From contig JAHBNG010000004.1 of NCBI GenBank assembly GCA_019217005.1, forward strand, positions 243,991 to 307,990: DNA of 64,000 bases, written 5' to 3'. The DNA comes from Chloroflexi bacterium TSY (GTDB lineage Bacteria > Chloroflexota > Anaerolineae > Caldilineales > Caldilineaceae). The notes beneath the pieces are model-generated. The model saw only the letters and a program-made list of their open reading frames with translations. It did no database searches and was not told the DNA's origin. Within the stretch, counting starts at the first letter, position 1; each line of letters begins with the position of its first letter. Below, in pieces: positions 29,757 to 40,404 of this stretch. Position numbers and translations under genes: made by a program.

Positions 29757-31607
29757 CTAGTTACGAGTCGTTGTACTTTGCTCTAAAGCCGTTAACCGCT
29801 CTTCAAGACTCAGTAGATCCAAATTTGGCGTTTTTGACTATTTTCAGTCGGGAGAGAAGGGATTTTGGGGCCATTTTTTCAGATCTCAGTTGCCAAAAAC
29901 AGCCAATTTCATATCTAGAAATCGCTTAAATTTTACGTAAATGCTAGGTATTGACTGGCAAATACGTATTTATGTCAACTAATTAGCCCAAATTCTCTCT
30001 CTAAACCTGAAATTTGGATCTACTGATACTGTCTATGTGTTTTTGCAAAGCAGCATTTTCTGCAGCCAATGCTTGGATAGCGGCTAGCGCGATTCCGGTA
30101 GCATCGACTGTGCCAATATGCTTATCATCTGTACCAAGACCAAATGCTTCGTGGAAATCTTGTGCCATAGGGCCAATACGCCGAATTGAGTCGTCTTCGG
30201 TCTTGTAATTCCACCGGGTTACTGGTAATTCAACTAGCTTTGCTAATATTTCCTGCTCGTCAATTGGCTCGAAGTTTTCCTTAAGGTTGCGATCTGATGC
30301 GTTCTCCCACGACCCGCCTACAGTGACGTGGGCTCCGCTGGCCATATGTAGCGGATGACCCGGGTCTGGCTTGCCAATGCCAACATTGCCATCAGCGAGA
30401 ATGAAGACTCGATTATTATCTCCTGAGCGTAAAACTAATGATTGTAGGCCATCCGCGCCGATGCCATCACCGACCCAGATTACATCGTCCGTTGCACCCA
30501 TTGAAGTCTTACCATTTACATACAGGTTTCCGCTTCATCACTGCCGTTACCTCCAGACCAAAACACAATATCCTTATGTTCCCCAGCAGTCATATTGGCA
30601 AAGATATCTAATGTCCCATCATCTCTCTTTCGGATTCCTGCAGGACCCTCTGGATCAGCCGGATGTTCGATAGCCAGCTGAGGGTCTCCGGGGACACCAC
30701 GGATATGCAGAACTGAAACAGGGCTACTTGTTCCAATTCCAACTTTGCCATCACCCATGACCCTAAATAACGCTTGGGACTCATCGTAATTTAGCGCCGA
30801 CAATACACCCTCAGATTTGGTACTCCCTGCCGCGATTTTTAGGCCATCGCCTGCGGGGTTTGTATTGATAATTTGTGTTGCCCACCCTTTCTCATCTTTT
30901 ACAACATATAATCGTGCAGTTGTGTTTGATGAACCAATACCAACATCACCAGAATAATATATTTCGGAGCCATTTCTGTTCCATACAGAAGTTTTGTCTC
31001 CAATGCATCCACTCCCATCGCAAATGGTTCCACTAGCCGTGATATTACCAGCAACATCCAGTCTTTCAGTTGGTGTTCTATTTCCCACGCCGACATTTCC
31101 ATTTTCACTGACATAGACCCCATTTTCGGGATTGTCATCTGCAGCAGATAGGGCTGAGGCACGGTTTGCGTATACTGCGTAGGGAACTGATGTCACGATC
31201 CGCCGTGGATCGAGGAGAGTATAGGAACCAGTTTCGCCGCCTGCGCGTACTCTTACCTCCAAGTATCGGGTGTCTCCTCGGAAGTCGTTGCCGCCAAAGT
31301 CGAGCTGTACGGTGAAATATCCATCGTTGACGGCAACATCTTCAATTGGGATAGCGCTGCCTAGCTGATCGCTACCATTGGCAGCGTCATAAAGAGCAAA
31401 GACAAAATCATAAGTTCCGGTTGCTGGGATTCCCCCTTCGGTCAAGCGCCCTTGGTAGGTAAAAGTCGTGGTTTGGGAAATGCCGCTGGCACGAAGCTGC
31501 TCCGTTTCCTGAGCACCGACGCTCTCTGACGATGTAACAACCGAAAACATAACCAATAGGGACAACAGAGAGAGGGATGAATAGATCCAGGTTTTCTTGT
31601 AGAACAT
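29757..31607 (-). pseudogene. Secreted tail-fibre-like protein with C-terminal S74 chaperone, broken by frameshift and 215-bp repeat
   Basis: Start at ATG 31607 with AAGGAG nine bases upstream. Signal peptide, then the FTYQGRLTEGGIPATGTYDF domain and GVGNRTPTERLDVAG / VGIGTSSPVSVLHI repeats. A missing base near 30528-30533 breaks the frame between NGSDEA and GNLYVNGKTS. The C-terminus is an intramolecular chaperone of the S74 type (SDRNLKENFEPID, RIGPMAQDFHEAFGLG), followed by a coiled coil. This coil is cut by the repeat at 30025; removal restores HIDSLEERLTALEQ and a stop at 29757, for a total of 543 residues. S74 domains normally help fold trimeric fibres and cut themselves off. It is a paralogue of the fibre-like gene at 26468-28175. 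Confidence 0.85.
29811..30025 (-). repeat. 215-bp inverted-repeat element, copy 3 (diverged, inverted)
   Basis: Exactly 215 bp with ends CAGTAGATCC and GGATCTACTG. It reads in the opposite direction to the other copies and is visibly diverged inside. Flanks are AGACT at 29806-29810 and ATACT at 30026-30030, a duplication with one change, so it is probably an older insertion. Confidence 0.88.
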
Positions 31608-31882
31608 ACTCAAGTGCTCCTTCTAATATTTTGTGATATTGAATAGAAATTCCCAACTGAACACGTTTACCAAAAAAGAAGATTCTTCGCCGAATCTTAG
31701 CGGCACAAATGAACCATTTCGGATCTAAAATCTGCTTTCATTGGCGATTTTTGGACCGAATATCCGCTCAGAGTGACACGTTTGGAAATCTGTCCAGTAG
31801 AGAACACAGAAAATGAATAGTGCATTTCTGCAACGGTTGAACATAAAATTTTTCGATCAGGACACAATAAGATAGGATTAAG

Positions 31883-31960
31883 AACTTATCCGGCAAGTGA
31901 TTGTGAGTCTGACTGGCTTCTCAGGGGAGAATGTCTTGCCACAGAACTTGTTGGATCAGG
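31883..31960 (-). repeat. CTTATCC palindromic repeat, degenerate copy
   Basis: AACTTATCCGGCAAGTGATTG ... CCACAGAACTTGTTGGATCAGG follows the 53895 copy across its length with several differences (for example GTGAGTCTGACTGGCTTCTC against GTAAGTCCGACCAACTTCTC). Confidence 0.6.
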
Positions 31961-32094
31961 TTAACGTGGGGATCCCAGGAGTGTTTTATATCTACTAAAG
32001 CGATTGCCTTTCCGAAAGGATACCTGGCCAAGGGTCGTGTGCAATCGCCCGTTTAGAGAGATATAGAGTCGAGATGATAAGGATTCAGAATGTG

Positions 32095-32165
32095 GGACAC
32101 GGATGAACAGAGATTTCACGGATTTATGCAGAGATGATCCGTGTTCATCCTAAAAATCCGTGTCC
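32095..32165. repeat. Short palindromic repeat with GGACACGGAT ends, copy 2
   Basis: Outer arms GGACACGGATG and AAAAATCCGTGTCC pair, with inner arms around CACGGATTTATGC and GATCCGTGTTCATCC. It is related to 6616-6676. Confidence 0.6.
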
Positions 32166-32633
32166 GAATTTCACTCCCTATCATGTCTAATAATTGGGTG
32201 GCTCGGATGCGATCTCGATCCAGGCGCAGCACAATTTGTTACGATGGTTGACACTCCTGGAGCCGGGAGATTTTGCTGGTCTACTGCATGGTCATATGTG
32301 GTGATTTTTTCGATTTTCCTCCTTATTCCTCTCGGATCAGAACGCAGCGATCGCATTGTTATTCCATTCTATTTATTGTGGCGAGGAGCGAGTCGTGCAT
32401 CACCCTCCCCTTACCACATCGCAACGTCCCGATCCACGAACACGTGCCGACTCAGACGTTTTTAGTCTCACGCAGCTGTTGCTATGCGACGGTTGTCGAT
32501 CTGAATTGTCATTCTGATCGTTGGCGCCAGTCATTCTTTCGGCCAGGTGGCATTGTCTATTCGTTTGTGATGCGGACCAAATAAGCTGTTTGTTCAACTA
32601 TTATACTCGCACTTGGCCCGTCGTTGGTGCAGC

Positions 32634-32668
32634 AAACTCTCACTTTTTCTGTAAAAACTCTCACTTTT
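32634..32668. promoter_or_regulatory. Two direct repeats before the TPR/ATPase gene
   Basis: AAACTCTCACTTTT occurs at 32634-32647 and 32655-32668, a 21-bp start-to-start spacing (two helical turns), with the ATG at 32691 and AAGGAA just before it. This could be an operator for a dimeric regulator. Nothing else supports it. Confidence 0.35.
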
Positions 32669-32690
32669 GAGCCCAAATAAGGAAGTTTCT

Positions 32691-35600
32691 ATGAAGAATC
32701 GCGCCATTACGGTCTCCGGTCGACAGGCAAAGAGGGCAAAACCCGCGCCTGTCCATCAGGGTGAATTCGTTGATCTGGTCAAACAGGCGCTCCGGCGGTT
32801 TCACGATCCGGAGTGGTTGAGTCGCAATTCGCCTTTGGCTACCCCTTATTTGCTGGGGAGGCGGTTGTTGGAGATGCCAGCCCCTTTACTTTCTGGTAAA
32901 GGCTTGAGTGACAAAGGGCAAACCGAAAGGGGCGGAAAAAAAGAATCCACCCTGAAAAAACGGGATAAAATGTAAAAATAGTGCTCGGCTAGTTTAAGCA
33001 GCGGCATTGAGGCGGCGATGAGCGAGAACGCCTTTAGGGAAATGGTGTGAAACCGAGGCCTTTTTCCGAAAGTCAGGGTCGAGTTGGTCAGGAGTTGGAA
33101 AAAGAGCACTCGAGAGAACACGGCGCAGCCTGCCGGGAGTGGATTGAGGCTCTCGATCCCAGTAGCCAGTCGGTATGGGAGGAAGAGAAGCGGCTAAATG
33201 GGAAAGAAGATTGCCAGCCAGCAGCCCCAGTTCAGGTAAGCGGAAACAAGCCTCATCGGCATGAACAAATTGACGATGTAAGCCAATCATCTGCTTGGAA
33301 GCCAAGGGGGGGATGTTCAACAGGCCAGCGTTCCAGGTAGACAAGATAAATGGTTTCAGGCTGCAAAGTCATAACGGTCGCCAAAACCAAAGGTGTGTTG
33401 TAGGCCGGATCCTGAATGACGTAAATCGAGTAGGTACGGTTGGCTGTATCCACCTTGGTTGTTCTGGGGACGAGATTGTGCCATGCTTGATAGCAAATCA
33501 GGCGACCACTATAGAGAAAGCGACCAGACGAGTCCGGAGTTGTAGCCTCGAGTCGCTTTCCTTATAGCTGCGAGAGAGCGGTCGCACAATATCACCATAT
33601 TCAGGTGGTCTGCCTTTTTCTTTGCGTTTGGGGAACTCATTGCGGCGCACTGTGCAGTTAATGGCTTCCCGCAGGACAAATCGGTCTATGCCGCTTTCTA
33701 GCATTTCTCTGATTGTAAACCCGGCATCGACCACCGCCACTTCGTCTGACTCCAGTGATTTCTTCGTCTCTGTCAGCAGCTTTTTCCGAAACTCACTTTC
33801 CTTTGTTCCAACCGTGCATCTCATGATTGCCTTGAGCAGTGGCACTCGCTTCCCGCCTATCTCCCCCGAGCTTATCATCACTCCAAAGATGAGCGCGGGC
33901 AATGCCCGACGAACCGTTGAGTTATAGAGTCGGTTCACTTTCCCTTGCAGCTTCGGTCGCCAGAACCCTGTGATATCTATGCTTTTCACTCGGTACCCTT
34001 CTCGCTTTTTTGCCTCCCATTCCCCTTTCCACTTCTTCTTGCCACGACCCCAGCAGACTTGTGATATCCCATGATCCATATCGAAAGCTCCACCAGCTTC
34101 GCCGGAGCTCCTCATCTTCAAACCCGCTTTCTTTCAATGCGCTATGGATTGCTCCTCGACTTTTCAGAAACGACCCATTCAGCATTGCCCACATCAGACG
34201 CATTACATTTACGTTTGTTCCCATCGGCGTTACTTGCAATACATTCATCAGTACTGCTATAGTTATTTCTGGCGCGGTTAGCATTCCTTCCTCCTTTTTG
34301 GGTTCTCTACCTTTAGGATGAACTGCTAGCAGATGCTCCAACAGCGTAATGGCAAGTGGGACCACCTGCGTATACATTTGCTCGATTTGCGTTTGCTGGA
34401 CAAGAGGTCTTTTGGCTCACGATCCATCCCCAGCTGACGGATCGTTTGAACGACATTCTCTTCCGCCTGGCCTACTTTCTACACCTCCAGGGTGCGTCTG
34501 CCCTGTGGCTGCAGTTAATGGCCGATCAAGGAGTCATGCAGGAATATACCATCACTCTCTTACAGCACGAACTCGCTCAAATTGGCCAAACTCCTCTTAT
34601 TCTCTGCTTTGATGAGGTAGATTTGCTGCGCCCGAATGATCTCGTCGCCCATGCGCAAATCGTCAGCCTGCTCGAGAGTTTGCGCGGTCTGGTCCCCATG
34701 CTCCTCATCGGCCAAAGGCACTTGGTCGAAGTGGATCATCAATGTATGTTAACCGGCTTGTCGTCGCCTGCGATTGCACAACTTGCTCATCAGGCAGAGC
34801 TACGGCTGTCACGCGCTGCGTTGGAGCAGATTCAAGCACTGACCCAGGGCAATCCGCGCCTCATCGAACTTTCTTTGGTCTATTATCAGTCAACTAAACG
34901 GATAGGGGTAGCTGAACAGGAGCTATTGTCGGGACTCACCAAAGAACTGTCTTTAGAGTTTCTGTTGCGTCGTATTTGGCGCCACTTGACCGAAGCTGAA
35001 ATGCTCCTTTTGGAGACACTGGCCATCTTTCGCAACCCGGCACCGATCTGGGTTTGGCAAACGGAAGAATCGCAAGCGGCCCTGAAGCAATTATCGAAGT
35101 GGCGTCTTATTCAGGAGGATATCCAGGGTGGTCTGACACTTCTGCCAGTCCTCAAAGAAGCGATACAGCGATTGATCACGATTGAAGAGTTAGAGAAGCT
35201 TCATCGGCGCGCTGCCCAGATTCGCACCCAGTGTGGTCAATACACATCTGCCGCCTGGCACTATGTTCAAGCAGGTGATCCCAAAGCAGCACTCAAACTC
35301 TGGGATACACATCGCCAACAAGAACTCGACCAGGGCCAGGCCGCGGCAGCTCTATCATTGCTGCAATCTGTTTCTGCGCAGCATTTAACACAAAAGACCC
35401 GCGAACTTCTCTATTTGCGGCGGGCTGAACTGCAGAAGCTACTGGGATACTACAACGAAGTGCTCGCCGAACTCCAGACGGCTCACTGGCGCGTTCCCTT
35501 TCTGGAGGCACAGGCCCACCGTATGCAGGGCGATATTGCGGCATTGCGTGGCGAAACAGTGCAAGCTTTGGATGCTTATGCATCTAGCCAGGCAACGCTT

Positions 35601-36440
35601 GAGCAACTGCTCAGTGAATCTGCCAGTCTGCATCGAGCACAGGGTTACTCACAGGTCCATGATCGCAATTTCGGGGTAGCACAACGTGAAGTCTTCCGGA
35701 TACGCCACGATGCCGCCAATCTAGAGGGGATCATTTTCGATAAACAAGGGAACAAAAGAGAGGCTTTGGCTTCTCTGGAAGCAGCCGTTCGTCTAGCCCA
35801 AGAGGCCGATTATCCCTATGGAGAGGCGAATGCACGCAATCATCTCGGCGTGCTCTATGGTTGGCAGCGTCAAGTCGATCGGGCCGACCGTCATTTGAGA
35901 GTGGCAATCGATTACTTCCGTGGGACAGGTCGCTTGAACAAGCTAGCCAGCGCAACCGTCAATTTGGCATTCGTCCATCTTCTATGTGATAATTATCAAG
36001 AAGCAGTTGCACAGGCCGAAGAAGCACTGGAGCTATTCACAAAGTTAGGTGAAGAGTTTGGCCGTGCTGTCAGCACCGAACTTCTGGCAGAAGCACACTT
36101 GGCTTTGGGTAATTTGGAACAAGCAGAAACCTATGCTTGGCAAACGCTCCATGCGGAGGATGTGAACACGCAACCCGATGCCCTTCGTACTTTGGGTGAA
36201 ATCCGATTACAGCAAGGAAATAAAGAAGAAGCCGCAAAGCTGATCCAACAATCGTTGGACATCGCGCAATCTACAGAGAATAAAGTTCTCGAAGCATATG
36301 CCTGGCGAGCACTAGGACTGGTACAAATAGCGCAAAAGGAGCAAGAAGCGGCACTAGACAGTTTGCGACGAGCAATCACGCTCTTTCAGGCGTGCGATAT
36401 GCCTGTGGAGGTCAAAAAGACGAAGCGTGAAATATCTTAG
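32691..36440 (+). pseudogene. ATPase-TPR signalling protein truncated by an insertion sequence
   Basis: The N-terminal piece (32691 to about 32883) encodes MKNRAITVSGRQAKRA and FHDPEWLSRNSPLATPYLLG, and runs into the IS. After the truncated IS a short piece (LQQRNGKW) is out of frame with the remainder, which is open from about 34356 to 36440 (694 residues). That part has AAA/STAND-like ATPase elements (LILCFDEVDLLR as Walker B, MLLIGQRHL, GNPRLIELSLVYY) and then about 350 residues of TPR helices. No P-loop is visible, so it was probably lost with the truncated IS end. The intact protein would be a STAND-type regulator with a TPR sensor (inference). Confidence 0.72.
32884..34328 (-). mobile_element. 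1500-bp IS, copy 2, truncated at one end
   Basis: The left end CTTTACTTTCTGG is present, but sequence identity to copy 1 stops after AACTGCTA at 34328, so about 55 bp with the other inverted repeat are missing. The transposase is on the minus strand: the first frame from 34290, the second frame through KRKEKGRPPEYGDIVRPL, then a frameshift near 33560 where one base is missing relative to copy 1 (TTTCC versus TTTCCC). It is therefore defective. Confidence 0.88.
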
Positions 36441-36462
36441 GAATGAGCATAAATAAGTTGAA

Positions 36463-36493
36463 CATGTCATTCTTGAGCGAAACGAAGAATCTA
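36463..36493. repeat. Dispersed short motif TGTCATTCTTGAGCGAA
   Basis: TGTCATTCTTGAGCGAAACG followed by AAGAATCT resembles a short motif I have seen scattered between genes of many bacteria. Only one copy lies in this window, between the TPR gene and the ATPase-like gene. Confidence 0.3.
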
Positions 36494-36533
36494 TGTTCAA
36501 GTTATTTGATTCCGATTCCTTAATGAGGTTTGA

Positions 36534-38264
36534 ATGATCATAGAACTTCTAGCTGTTGGCGGCGCTCTGTATGCTGGCTATGCGGGCGTGAAAAGATATC
36601 AACAACGGGCCAAAAGAAATTTGAGTCCGCCTTGGATTGCAAAACAGACAAGACGTTCAATTAGAAATGCCCAAATCGAGGTAGAAGAAGCACAGGAGAT
36701 CGAAAGATCCGTCCATCCGGCTGTCAAGGAGGCGAACCGTTCAATTCTGATTTCATCAACCTCTCTTGTGCTAGCAATAGCTGGTATTTTGACTCAGCCA
36801 ACATTGAGGCTCATGAGTCTACCATTGCTATTTTACATATTTACACCAAGATTCCGCTTGGCCTACCAGGATTTCCGCCAAGAGCAACGAATCTCGCCTT
36901 CTATGCTGCGGGCAACACGTGCCGCGGCTTGTTTGATCATGGGCTATCTGTTTGCAGCCGCACTCGATGCTTGGCTGGAAGCTTTAACGAATAAATTGCT
37001 GGCCCAAAGCGAAGCACGCTTTCAGCGGAGTCTGACGAAAATTTTGGGCCAAGAGCAACCGTCGGAGTGGCTATTTGTTCAAGGGGTTGAAATCGATACC
37101 ACACGCACCGATATCGTGCCGGGTGATGTTATATCGATGGATGCCGGTGATACCATCTCTGCGAATGGCGTCATCGTTTATGGCATGGCCTGGCTCGACG
37201 AACGACTCAAACGTGGACAGCCTGAACCCGTTCTCAAACAGGTCGGAGAGTCTGTTTTTGCCTCGACAATCGTGTTGGGCGGACAGATCTACATCCAGAT
37301 AGAAGAACCCATCAATCAACAGCTTCCAAATCAGGTTCGTCATACGCTGCAGAAAACAGTTCAAACCCAAACCTTGATCCAACAAGCGGGTGAACAGAGC
37401 GGCAAACGCATCGCCCCCTACACGTTTATTCTTTTCGCAGCAAGCTTACCATTTCGGAGCGCGAACCAAGCCATCGCATTTCTGTCGCCAGGCTTTGGAG
37501 CACAAATGAGTGCATTGGGGCCCCACATACTCTACAACTTCGTTGATCTGGCAGCACGCCAGGGTATTTTTATCAAAGATGGCCGCGTGTTGGAGATTGC
37601 CAACCTAATTAATACAATTGTCGTGGATGCTCAAGCACTTGCCGATCCTCCTACTCGTGTTCAAGCAAAGGAGATCTTTCAAAAGCTACGCCAACGTTAT
37701 TGGCCTATCCACGACGCGATTCCCCACGAATTTGCAATTTACCTCATTTCTGATGGAGATGAGGCAACCACTCAGAAACTTGCGGCAGAATTAGGCGTTG
37801 ATGACTATTTTGTCGAACCGCTTACGGTGGCCAAGGCCACTTTATTGGAAAGTCTACAGATGGGAGGACGGTTCATTTGTTATGTGGGAAATGGTGTGAC
37901 AGACGCCCCAGTAATGGAAAAGGCCCTGATCTCCATTGCCATACAGAATACAGAAGCAATTGAAACAAACGCGGCACAGATTATCCTCGTTGACAGGGAT
38001 TTGGGGCAGCTCGATCAGGTTTTTGAACTAGCCACACAATTTGGCAACAAGCAGGGGTTCAATATTTTATGGCCCCTGATGATGGATCTGATCGATATCG
38101 GCACAACTGCCTTTACGAATTTGGGAATTGTCTACTCATTGCTTTTCAGCTATAGTGGAATGCTAGTGAGTGCCATCAACACACGGTTGCCCTTGATTCA
38201 GTATGAAAATGCGAAAGAATTGGCCCACGTAGAGAAGGCATTGGTTCAAAAGATAAGTAACTGA
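36534..38264 (+). CDS. P-type ATPase homologue lacking catalytic residues
   Basis: 576 residues with P1-type ATPase layout: N-terminal membrane helices, an actuator-like domain (DIVPGDVISMDAGDTISANG), membrane helices, and a shortened cytoplasmic domain. The phosphorylation motif DKTGT is replaced by VVDAQALAD near residue 365, the TGES loop is absent (GMAWLDERLKRG near 215), and the hinge GDGINDA reads GNGVTDAP near 451. The nucleotide-binding domain is largely missing. It therefore cannot run the usual transport cycle. It is a relative of the ATPase at 40405-42585, with shared blocks such as FASTIVLGGQIYI versus FASTIILAGRIYV. GAGG precedes the ATG. A regulatory or scaffold subunit is inference. 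Confidence 0.85.
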   Translation: MIIELLAVGGALYAGYAGVKRYQQRAKRNLSPPWIAKQTRRSIRNAQIEVEEAQEIERSVHPAVKEANRSILISSTSLVLAIAGILTQPTLRLMSLPLLFYIFTPRFRLAYQDFRQEQRISPSMLRATRAAACLIMGYLFAAALDAWLEALTNKLLAQSEARFQRSLTKILGQEQPSEWLFVQGVEIDTTRTDIVPGDVISMDAGDTISANGVIVYGMAWLDERLKRGQPEPVLKQVGESVFASTIVLGGQIYIQIEEPINQQLPNQVRHTLQKTVQTQTLIQQAGEQSGKRIAPYTFILFAASLPFRSANQAIAFLSPGFGAQMSALGPHILYNFVDLAARQGIFIKDGRVLEIANLINTIVVDAQALADPPTRVQAKEIFQKLRQRYWPIHDAIPHEFAIYLISDGDEATTQKLAAELGVDDYFVEPLTVAKATLLESLQMGGRFICYVGNGVTDAPVMEKALISIAIQNTEAIETNAAQIILVDRDLGQLDQVFELATQFGNKQGFNILWPLMMDLIDIGTTAFTNLGIVYSLLFSYSGMLVSAINTRLPLIQYENAKELAHVEKALVQKISN

Positions 38265-38363
38265 CGATCAGAATTTCCCTGTCGAAAAAGGGGTGTGTGC
38301 CACAAAGCATGTATCGAATCGTCTTCTGTTGAGGGACAATTGTCCGAAGTTTAAATGATGTGG

Positions 38364-38867
38364 CTATAAGTAGTTTCCTTTATATGATGGGTAGTCAGAC
38401 AGATATTCTGGTTCAACATTCTTAAAGTACCCCTGTTCAAATAGTGGTTTGGCTGCTTGAACAAAATTATTCAACCTCTGAACAATTGCCAAAGCGTATT
38501 TGCCGTTGGATGCTGTTACTTTGTACCTGGGGTGTGTACAGTTTGGATGTTCAAAATTGCTCATTAGGTCGTTGGGGCCGAATTCCTGATTAAATTTTTC
38601 TGTACCAGCAATCAGTTCGTCCGTTGTAATCGTATGTGGTTCGCAAACGACCATAATCATTTCATAAGAATCGTCCCATGTTCTGCCAATCTCGGTAATC
38701 ATGTTGAATAACTCCGTTCCATGACCACAACGAATATCAAGTTTATTTCTCAGTAAGGTGTTTCGACTATATGGGCAGGGAGGAAGATTATTGAAATGAG
38801 GAGAAGGAACGCTTAATGTATGTTCTATCCAGTGCCGAATATGGTGTTCAACCTCTTTAATATCCAC
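38364..38867 (-). CDS. Hypothetical protein
   Basis: 167 residues. The first 40 residues (IRHWIEHTLSVPSPHFNNLPPCPYSRNTL) faintly recall the start of DUF1415 proteins, but the match is too weak to name. It contains several His and Cys residues (CGHGTEL, CEPHTI, HPNCTHP). It lies convergent to the ATPase-like gene. No family is recognised. Confidence 0.6.
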   Translation of the reverse strand: MDIKEVEHHIRHWIEHTLSVPSPHFNNLPPCPYSRNTLLRNKLDIRCGHGTELFNMITEIGRTWDDSYEMIMVVCEPHTITTDELIAGTEKFNQEFGPNDLMSNFEHPNCTHPRYKVTASNGKYALAIVQRLNNFVQAAKPLFEQGYFKNVEPEYLSDYPSYKGNYL

Positions 38868-39260
38868 TTAATTATCTCCTTTTGTACCCCATTCTTGCCA
38901 CAAGCATCTACTTGAATCGCGCCTAATAGGCAAACCAATTAAAAGTCGGACAACATCGAATTTTATCAATCTCAAGTATATTGTACAAGAATTGCACAAT
39001 ATACGTCAATTCTTTGTCCAAGGCAGGAATATAAGTTACTTAACAAGACAACGACAAATGCTAGTATTACCCTCAGTCAAAGCATTTTTTGTCGAGAGAC
39101 AATTGTGTAGCCATATCATATAGACTTTGGGCAATTATTCCTCGACAGAAAACGTTCCTGTTGCCGAAGTTTATGTGGCGTCTCTATCAGAGGGATCAGA
39201 ACAGATTGACAATCCCACAATCCGCAATTGGTATAATATTGACAGTGAGGTAATCTATCG
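38868..39260. other. Spacer upstream of egtD
   Basis: About 390 bp with no gene. It is A/T-rich and contains inverted short motifs: GAGAGACAATTGTGTAGCCA at 39094 and CCGAAGTTTATGTGGCGTCT at 39162. Related motifs occur at 38346 (CCGAAGTTTAAATGATGTGG), 19024 and 14731, so a weak dispersed repeat is present. GAGGT precedes the egtD ATG. Confidence 0.4.
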
Positions 39261-40250
39261 ATGATTCCAATCCTCAAACTTCATAATTTTGAACCACAAA
39301 CAGCGGCAATTCTTGATGAAGTAGTAGAGGGCTTAAAACAAACCCCAAAATATTTATCCGCAAAATTTAACTATGATGAACGAGGCGCTCGATTATACGA
39401 AAAACTTTGTCAAACAAAAGATTATTATTTAACGAGAACTGAACTGGGTATTATGTATCAAAATATTCAGCAAATTGTAGCACATCTCAGCGAAGAGATC
39501 TTAATGATCGAATATGGAAGTGGCAATAGCAAAAAAACCAGATTGTTGTTTGACCACTTACCAAATTTAGTTGGCTATATTCCGATTGATATTTCCAAGA
39601 AGCAGTTGATAGAAACCGTTACTAAAATTGCCCAAGATTATCCTGATATGGAAGTTCTACCAGTTTGCGCCGACTATACCCAATCATTTGAGCTTCCTAC
39701 ACCCTCGCAAAAATTTACGCGACGATTGATCTATTATCCAGGCTCAACCATCGGCAATATACACCCCCAAGAAGCAATTCTGTTTCTAAAACAAATGCGT
39801 CAATATTGCCAGCGCGGCGATGCGTTATTGATCGGTGTAGATTTAGAAAAAGAGCCATCGATCCTCAAACAAGCGTACGATGACAGAGATGGTATTACAC
39901 AGCAATTCAACTTAATTAATCCCCTTGAACGATTGAATCGCGAATATGGGATGGATTTTGTTATCCCACAATATCAACATCATATTGTGTATAACGAACC
40001 AAATTCTAGCATAGAAATCTATCTAAAAAGTTTATGCGATCAGACCGTTCAGATTAATGGTGAAACGATCCATTTTACTGCGGGAGAATTAATTGAACGG
40101 GCAGTAGCTTATAAATACAACTTAAAATTATTCCAGAAATTAATCGAACAGGCTGGCTGGCAAACGGAACGGGTTTGGACAGACGATAAACAATGGTTTA
40201 GTATACATTGCCTGATTGCAGCTGAGCAGTTTTGGATTGATCAAAGGTAA
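39261..40250 (+). CDS. egtD: L-histidine N-alpha-methyltransferase (EgtD family)
   Basis: 329 residues, close to the length of EgtD. Family features include KFNYDERGARLYEKLCQTKDYY, TRTELGIM, the SAM-binding IEYGSGNSKKTRLLF near residue 84, and RRLIYYPGSTIGNIHPQEA. EgtD makes hercynine by adding three methyl groups to histidine, the first step to ergothioneine. No EgtB or sulfur-transfer gene for that pathway is in the window, so the product may be hercynine or another histidine derivative. An A7 run in the gene reads through without a frame break. GAGGT lies before the ATG. It sits between two P-type ATPase homologues. Confidence 0.85.
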   Translation: MIPILKLHNFEPQTAAILDEVVEGLKQTPKYLSAKFNYDERGARLYEKLCQTKDYYLTRTELGIMYQNIQQIVAHLSEEILMIEYGSGNSKKTRLLFDHLPNLVGYIPIDISKKQLIETVTKIAQDYPDMEVLPVCADYTQSFELPTPSQKFTRRLIYYPGSTIGNIHPQEAILFLKQMRQYCQRGDALLIGVDLEKEPSILKQAYDDRDGITQQFNLINPLERLNREYGMDFVIPQYQHHIVYNEPNSSIEIYLKSLCDQTVQINGETIHFTAGELIERAVAYKYNLKLFQKLIEQAGWQTERVWTDDKQWFSIHCLIAAEQFWIDQR

Positions 40251-40404
40251 CCGTTCACGTTGTCCCCGAAGGTGAAAGTCACCTCGCATTCAACCGGGCA
40301 GGTCAGTCACAAGTACGGCTCACTTTGGCGAAAAGTGATTGTCACCTCCTCGTTTAGTTTGCTGCATTTAACTGTTACGATCAAAGATAAATGAGGAATG
40401 ATTG

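Larger units (their letters stand above)
31614..32690. other. Long stretch without a recognisable gene
   Basis: Holds a degenerate palindromic repeat (31883-31960), another palindromic repeat (32095-32165), and a patch around 32190-32584 with short open frames that shift between frames; I cannot identify a protein there. Just before the next gene are two direct repeats AAACTCTCACTTTT at 32634-32647 and 32655-32668, spaced 21 bp. Confidence 0.5.

Noticed and set aside
32190..32584. Possible gene before the ATPase-TPR gene
   Set aside because: Open only in short pieces in changing frames, with no motif that I recognise.
39000..39260. Possible RNA gene or riboswitch before egtD
   Set aside because: Short inverted motifs exist, but no cloverleaf or known riboswitch core can be drawn.
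40251..40404. Possible regulatory RNA before the ATPase
   Set aside because: Has GTCACCTC-type repeats, but no stable fold or known motif that I can support.
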